NCBI RefSeq assembly: GCF_040610475.1
Contig: NZ_JBEXMJ010000014.1
Location: 62,001-126,000 of the forward strand
Direction of reading: 5' to 3'
Origin: Actinopolymorpha sp. NPDC004070
GTDB taxonomy: Bacteria; Actinomycetota; Actinomycetes; Propionibacteriales; Actinopolymorphaceae
DNA: 64,000 nucleotides
Of this stretch, positions 61,610 through 64,000 are shown piece by piece (positions within the stretch are counted from its first letter, which is position 1; each line of letters starts with the position of its first letter). The position numbers and the translations under genes are program-made. Below the pieces are notes generated by a model. The model made no database searches. It saw only the letters and a list, made by a program, of their open reading frames with translations, and was not told where the DNA came from.

Positions 61610-62290
61610 ATGGCCCGAACGCACGACACCTCCGGGCAGCGGACCCGGCGGCCCGCGCCCGGGCCCGCCCCGACGGGCAACGCGTCGACCGCGGCTGAGG
61701 CGATGGCCGAGCTGTCTGACCTGATGGCCCGGCTCGACCGGGGTGCTGACGGGCAGGTCGTCCTGGAGGCTCTCGGGACGCTTCGTCGGCTCCGCGACCA
61801 GCTCGCGGCCTGGGAGCCGTCCCTGATCGACGCCGCGCGTACGCAGGGGCTCACCTGGACCGAGATCGCCCCGGCGCTGGGACTGGCCAGCCGCCAGGCC
61901 GCCGAGCGCCGCTTCCTGCGGCTCAACCCCCAGGCCGGCGACCAGGCCGCCACCACCCGCGAACAACGCGTCCAGACCACCCGCGACCGGCGTTCCGGCG
62001 ACCGGGCCGTGGCGGCGTGGGCTCGTGCCCACGCCGCCCAGCTTCGTGAGCTGGCCGGCCAGATCAGTGCGCTTCCCGTGCGCGACCAGGGCGGGCGAGC
62101 GGCTCGCGAGGCCATCCACGCCGCGTTGGGGCACGACGACGCCGCCGCGCTCCTCGCCCCGCTGCGGGCCAGCGAACCCGCGCTGCGGCGAAAGCACCGG
62201 GTGCTCGCCGAACGCATCAGCTCCCTCGACGAGACGACCACCCGGATCCGCGACGCCGACCACAGCCGGCGCAACCCGGCAGCCGGGTGA
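61610..62290 (+). CDS. Hsp18-type transcriptional regulator (HTH)
   Basis: 226 residues from ATG 61610 with GGGAG eight bases before; the earlier in-frame ATG at 61547 lies inside the operator and is rejected. Core DRGADGQVVLEALGTLRRLR, then WEPSLIDAARTQGLTWTEIA, LGLASRQAAERRFLRL (HTH recognition helix with AAERRF). Ala/Arg-rich C-terminus. Genes of this kind are annotated in Streptomyces beside hsp18; the inverted repeat between the two genes is its probable site. Confidence 0.82.
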   Translation: MARTHDTSGQRTRRPAPGPAPTGNASTAAEAMAELSDLMARLDRGADGQVVLEALGTLRRLRDQLAAWEPSLIDAARTQGLTWTEIAPALGLASRQAAERRFLRLNPQAGDQAATTREQRVQTTRDRRSGDRAVAAWARAHAAQLRELAGQISALPVRDQGGRAAREAIHAALGHDDAAALLAPLRASEPALRRKHRVLAERISSLDETTTRIRDADHSRRNPAAG

Positions 62291-62784
62291 GCCGAAACCG
62301 CCGCGATCTTTTCCTGCGCTCTACGGTTGTTGGCGATCAACAGGGGTAGGTGCGGTGGTGGTTGAACAGTCAGCCGATGCGGCGTCACCGCATGACGTGC
62401 CCGCGAAGCCGACCACGACTCGACATCTTCTTTCTTTACCTGACCAAGCTCCACGCATTGTTTGTCCATGTCCGCGACCGGAGCAGTCTCTCCGTTCCAC
62501 CTGATCGGTGTTCCGACGGCACCCTGGCCACGCCGGGTGTCTCGCTCACGAGATCGCCAACCACCCCCAAGACCGGGCAGTCGGCTCAAGCCCCCGTCGG
62601 CTGCCCGCACCACCACCGGCGATCCGTCGACCATCAGCACGGCGCAGAATCGCTTACAGGTAGAGGATCTGGTGGATCGAACGGGCGTCATCACGCCGCA
62701 CACGGACGACTTCGCCGAGCAGGCGACGGTCTGGGAGTAGCCGCCGACCTGGCCGGACGACGCCGACCTGACGACAGTTTGGCA

Positions 62785-62832
62785 AGCTGGGAAGACTTTT
62801 GGGTGTCATAGCCCCCATAAGTCTTCCCAGCT
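62785..62832. repeat. Long hairpin 1 (14-bp perfect arms)
   Basis: AGCTGGGAAGACTT (62785-62798) pairs with AAGTCTTCCCAGCT (62819-62832). After one T/T mismatch, TGGG/CCCA continue the stem inward, leaving a 10-base loop TGTCATAGCC. No U-tract. Confidence 0.85.
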
Positions 62833-62846
62833 CGGCATTGGCATAC

Positions 62847-62893
62847 AAGTGTGGAGACCTACGGGGCTACAACCACCGTAGGTCTCCACACTT
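62847..62893. repeat. Long hairpin 2 (18-bp perfect arms)
   Basis: AAGTGTGGAGACCTACGG (62847-62864) pairs with CCGTAGGTCTCCACACTT (62876-62893), loop GGCTACAACCA. It starts 15 bp after hairpin 1 ends. The two arms differ in sequence but share the GGAAGAC/GGAGACC look. Candidate tandem terminators, or a structured RNA or recombination site. Confidence 0.85.
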
Positions 62894-63044
62894 CATGACC
62901 CCCGCGCCCCCCGTGACCACCGCAGTGGCAGCACCTCCGTCAGACTGCCAGCTGCTCCTCACTGGTTGCGGCCTGCACTACCGTCGTACCCGAGCAGGAG
63001 GCCCGTATCCGCGGACAGCGGCAGGCGGCAGCGCCGCGCAGACG

Positions 63045-63560
63045 TCACTCGGTGCGGATCCGCGCGTACACGTGCTGGAGGACGTCCGAGATCGCCACCA
63101 TGGTCATGGCCGAGGACCAGGCCCGGGCCACTCTCGGTGCGAACGTCAGCGCCGCGACGTATCCGGTCGCGATCCACGGCGCGAGGCAGAACGGACAGGT
63201 GACGAGCTCCCCGATCCCGTGGCGTACCTCGCTGTCGTCTCGCACGCTCTCGTTCAGCTCGGCTGAGCCGGCCGCTCCCTCGAACTGCGTGAACGGCACC
63301 CGGGCCGGGCTGGTCACGGCGTCCTTGGCGAGAATGCGCGCGAACTTGTGGGTGGCGATGCCGCCGAGGATCACGTCGGTGAGCGCGACGCGTTCGGGCA
63401 GTCGCCGGCCGGTCACCCGGGCCAGTGCGGAGACGGCTCCGGTGCCACCGGCGTACACCGCCATCGCCGCGAGATAACCGCGCAGTGGCTGGTCGTGCCC
63501 GTGTTCGTACTTGTGCTGCTCGTCCGCCGGGCGGCCGAGTGCAGCGGTGGCGTCGATCAT
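63045..63560 (-). CDS. DUF1360 membrane protein
   Basis: 171 residues. DUF1360 hallmarks: VILGGIATHKFARILAKDAVTSPARVPFTQFEG, then GELVTCPFCLAPWIATGYVAALTF with the C-P-F-C pair. Three to four weak membrane segments. Function unknown. ATG 63560 follows AAGGAGCG at six bases. Confidence 0.92.
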   Translation of the reverse strand: MIDATAALGRPADEQHKYEHGHDQPLRGYLAAMAVYAGGTGAVSALARVTGRRLPERVALTDVILGGIATHKFARILAKDAVTSPARVPFTQFEGAAGSAELNESVRDDSEVRHGIGELVTCPFCLAPWIATGYVAALTFAPRVARAWSSAMTMVAISDVLQHVYARIRTE

Positions 63561-63692
63561 CTGGCGCTCCTTCCGGGCCAGCGGGACATCAGTACTGGGC
63601 TACCCGGCAACACCGCCTGTACGCATAGCGAAAGCGGCCGCCCGCAGGCCTCGATGTCGTTTTGGTGGATCGTGGCCGGGTAGTCCGCCGGA

Positions 63693-63815
63693 GTGGAGCG
63701 CCACCGCCTGAACAGCGAGGAAGCATTCCAGGTCCTGCGCCAGATCTCGCAGAACCGCAACATCAAGTTGCGCGAGGTGGCCTGCGACTGGACGGCAGAG
63801 CGGTCGGTGGGCTGA
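63693..63815 (+). pseudogene. ANTAR-domain fragment
   Basis: 40 residues VERHRLNSEEAFQVLRQISQ and NRNIKLREVACDWTAE match the end of an ANTAR RNA-binding domain. An in-frame TAG lies 12 bp upstream and no GAF or response-regulator part is left, so it is a truncated remnant. The recognisable core is only three helices. Confidence 0.6.
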
Positions 63816-64000
63816 ACCTCCTCTACGCTGAACCCGGGGAGTGGCGCATGCCCTCAGCGGCGGATCGTTGAGTCCAGCCGACCTGGACCGCTCCGCCGGG
63901 CTGGACTGACCTCCCGCGACCCCACGCGACGTCACGGAGAGAGCAACACGGCCGACACAGGCACACCGGTGACTTTTGCCCGGTCTGGTTCCGGGAAGCA
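63816..64000. other. No gene seen; one hairpin
   Basis: AGTCCAGCC (63871-63879) pairs with GGCTGGACT (63899-63907) around a 19-base loop. A GTG with no clear ribosome site lies near 63970 and any gene there would run out of the window. Confidence 0.4.

Larger units (their letters stand above)
62291..63044. other. Gene-poor region, 754 bp
   Basis: No supported gene. Both strands offer short frames of unremarkable composition (one minus-strand frame reads FCAVLMVDGSPVVVRAADGG around 62600, too short and unbacked to name). The only strong structures are the two long hairpins at 62785-62832 and 62847-62893. Base composition is lower in GC in 62310-62480 (runs such as TTCTTTCTTTACC), which may mark foreign or decayed DNA. 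Confidence 0.6.

Noticed and set aside
62462..62740. Gene in the gap before DUF1360
   Set aside because: The frame shows no recognised domain, no good start and a composition unlike the neighbours.
1..64000. CRISPR array, rRNA or tRNA genes
   Set aside because: No regularly spaced direct repeats, rRNA blocks or tRNA cloverleaf motifs were seen while reading both strands.

Overview
The window is very GC-rich, with coding bias of an actinobacterium: GTG and TTG starts, Tat-dependent lipoproteins, a deazaflavin (F420)-type reductase, a PASTA Ser/Thr kinase, a DUF222/HNH protein and a DUF1918-CBS protein. The mix of polysaccharide lyases, many carbohydrate/oligomer uptake proteins and many TetR/AraC/MerR-type regulators suggests a soil or plant-associated member of the Propionibacteriales (an Actinopolymorpha-like genome would fit). 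That placement is inference from gene content only. No rRNA, tRNA, CRISPR array or complete insertion sequence was seen.

Layout. 0-6.5 kb: a minus-strand catabolic operon (a dead family-1 solute-binding protein, a heparinase II/III-type lyase, a family-5 solute-binding lipoprotein, an unknown hydrolase-like protein), ending at a deletion scar that also beheaded an AraC regulator. 6.4-16.4 kb: mixed housekeeping and stress genes: a CBS protein, a trypsin-like protease, an F420-type reductase, methyltransferases, an SRPBCC-phosphotransferase pair, a TetR/FAD-monooxygenase divergon with three operator-like palindromes, and an apparently leaderless two-gene module of a LiaX/YvlB-like protein plus DUF2089. 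16.6-21.4 kb: a Tat-exported PL8 polysaccharide lyase and a PASTA kinase. 21.7-37.7 kb: a duplicated DUF6458 protein, a secreted lipase-like hydrolase, a broken GH3, a ketoacyl synthase, a TetR-VOC-hydrolase-GNAT cluster, an SDR, a Nudix-beta-lactamase fusion, a TIM-barrel/phytanoyl-dioxygenase pair and an HNH protein beside a broken MerR. 37.8-45.5 kb: a four-gene, tightly overlapping ABC exporter operon with two ATPases and two giant FtsX permeases. 45.7-51.2 kb: an orphan family-5 lipoprotein and an NgcE-type sugar ABC transporter operon. 51.4-64 kb: kinases, an LD-carboxypeptidase, a Gfo/Idh/MocA oxidoreductase, an enolase-superfamily dehydratase with a third family-5 lipoprotein, DUF1345, YCII and Hsp20 with its divergent regulator, then a gene-poor stretch with long perfect hairpins, DUF1360 and an ANTAR scrap.

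How it fits together. The strongest theme is scavenging of uronate/aminosugar polymers: extracellular PL8 lyase, an unsignalled heparinase-type lyase for imported oligomers, an NgcE-like aminosugar importer, three family-5 binding lipoproteins with no permease of their own nearby, and sugar-acid enzymes. The second theme is decay: at least seven gene ruins lie among intact genes (AraC and SBP at 5.4-6.4 kb, TetR at 15.7, GH3 at 23.4, GNAT at 27.2, MerR at 37.4, MFS at 55.3, ANTAR at 63.7 kb). The third is compact regulation visible in the DNA: triple operators, a leaderless promoter, an operator in the hsp20 promoter spacer, a hairpin over a translation start, and several long perfect inverted repeats in intergenic DNA.
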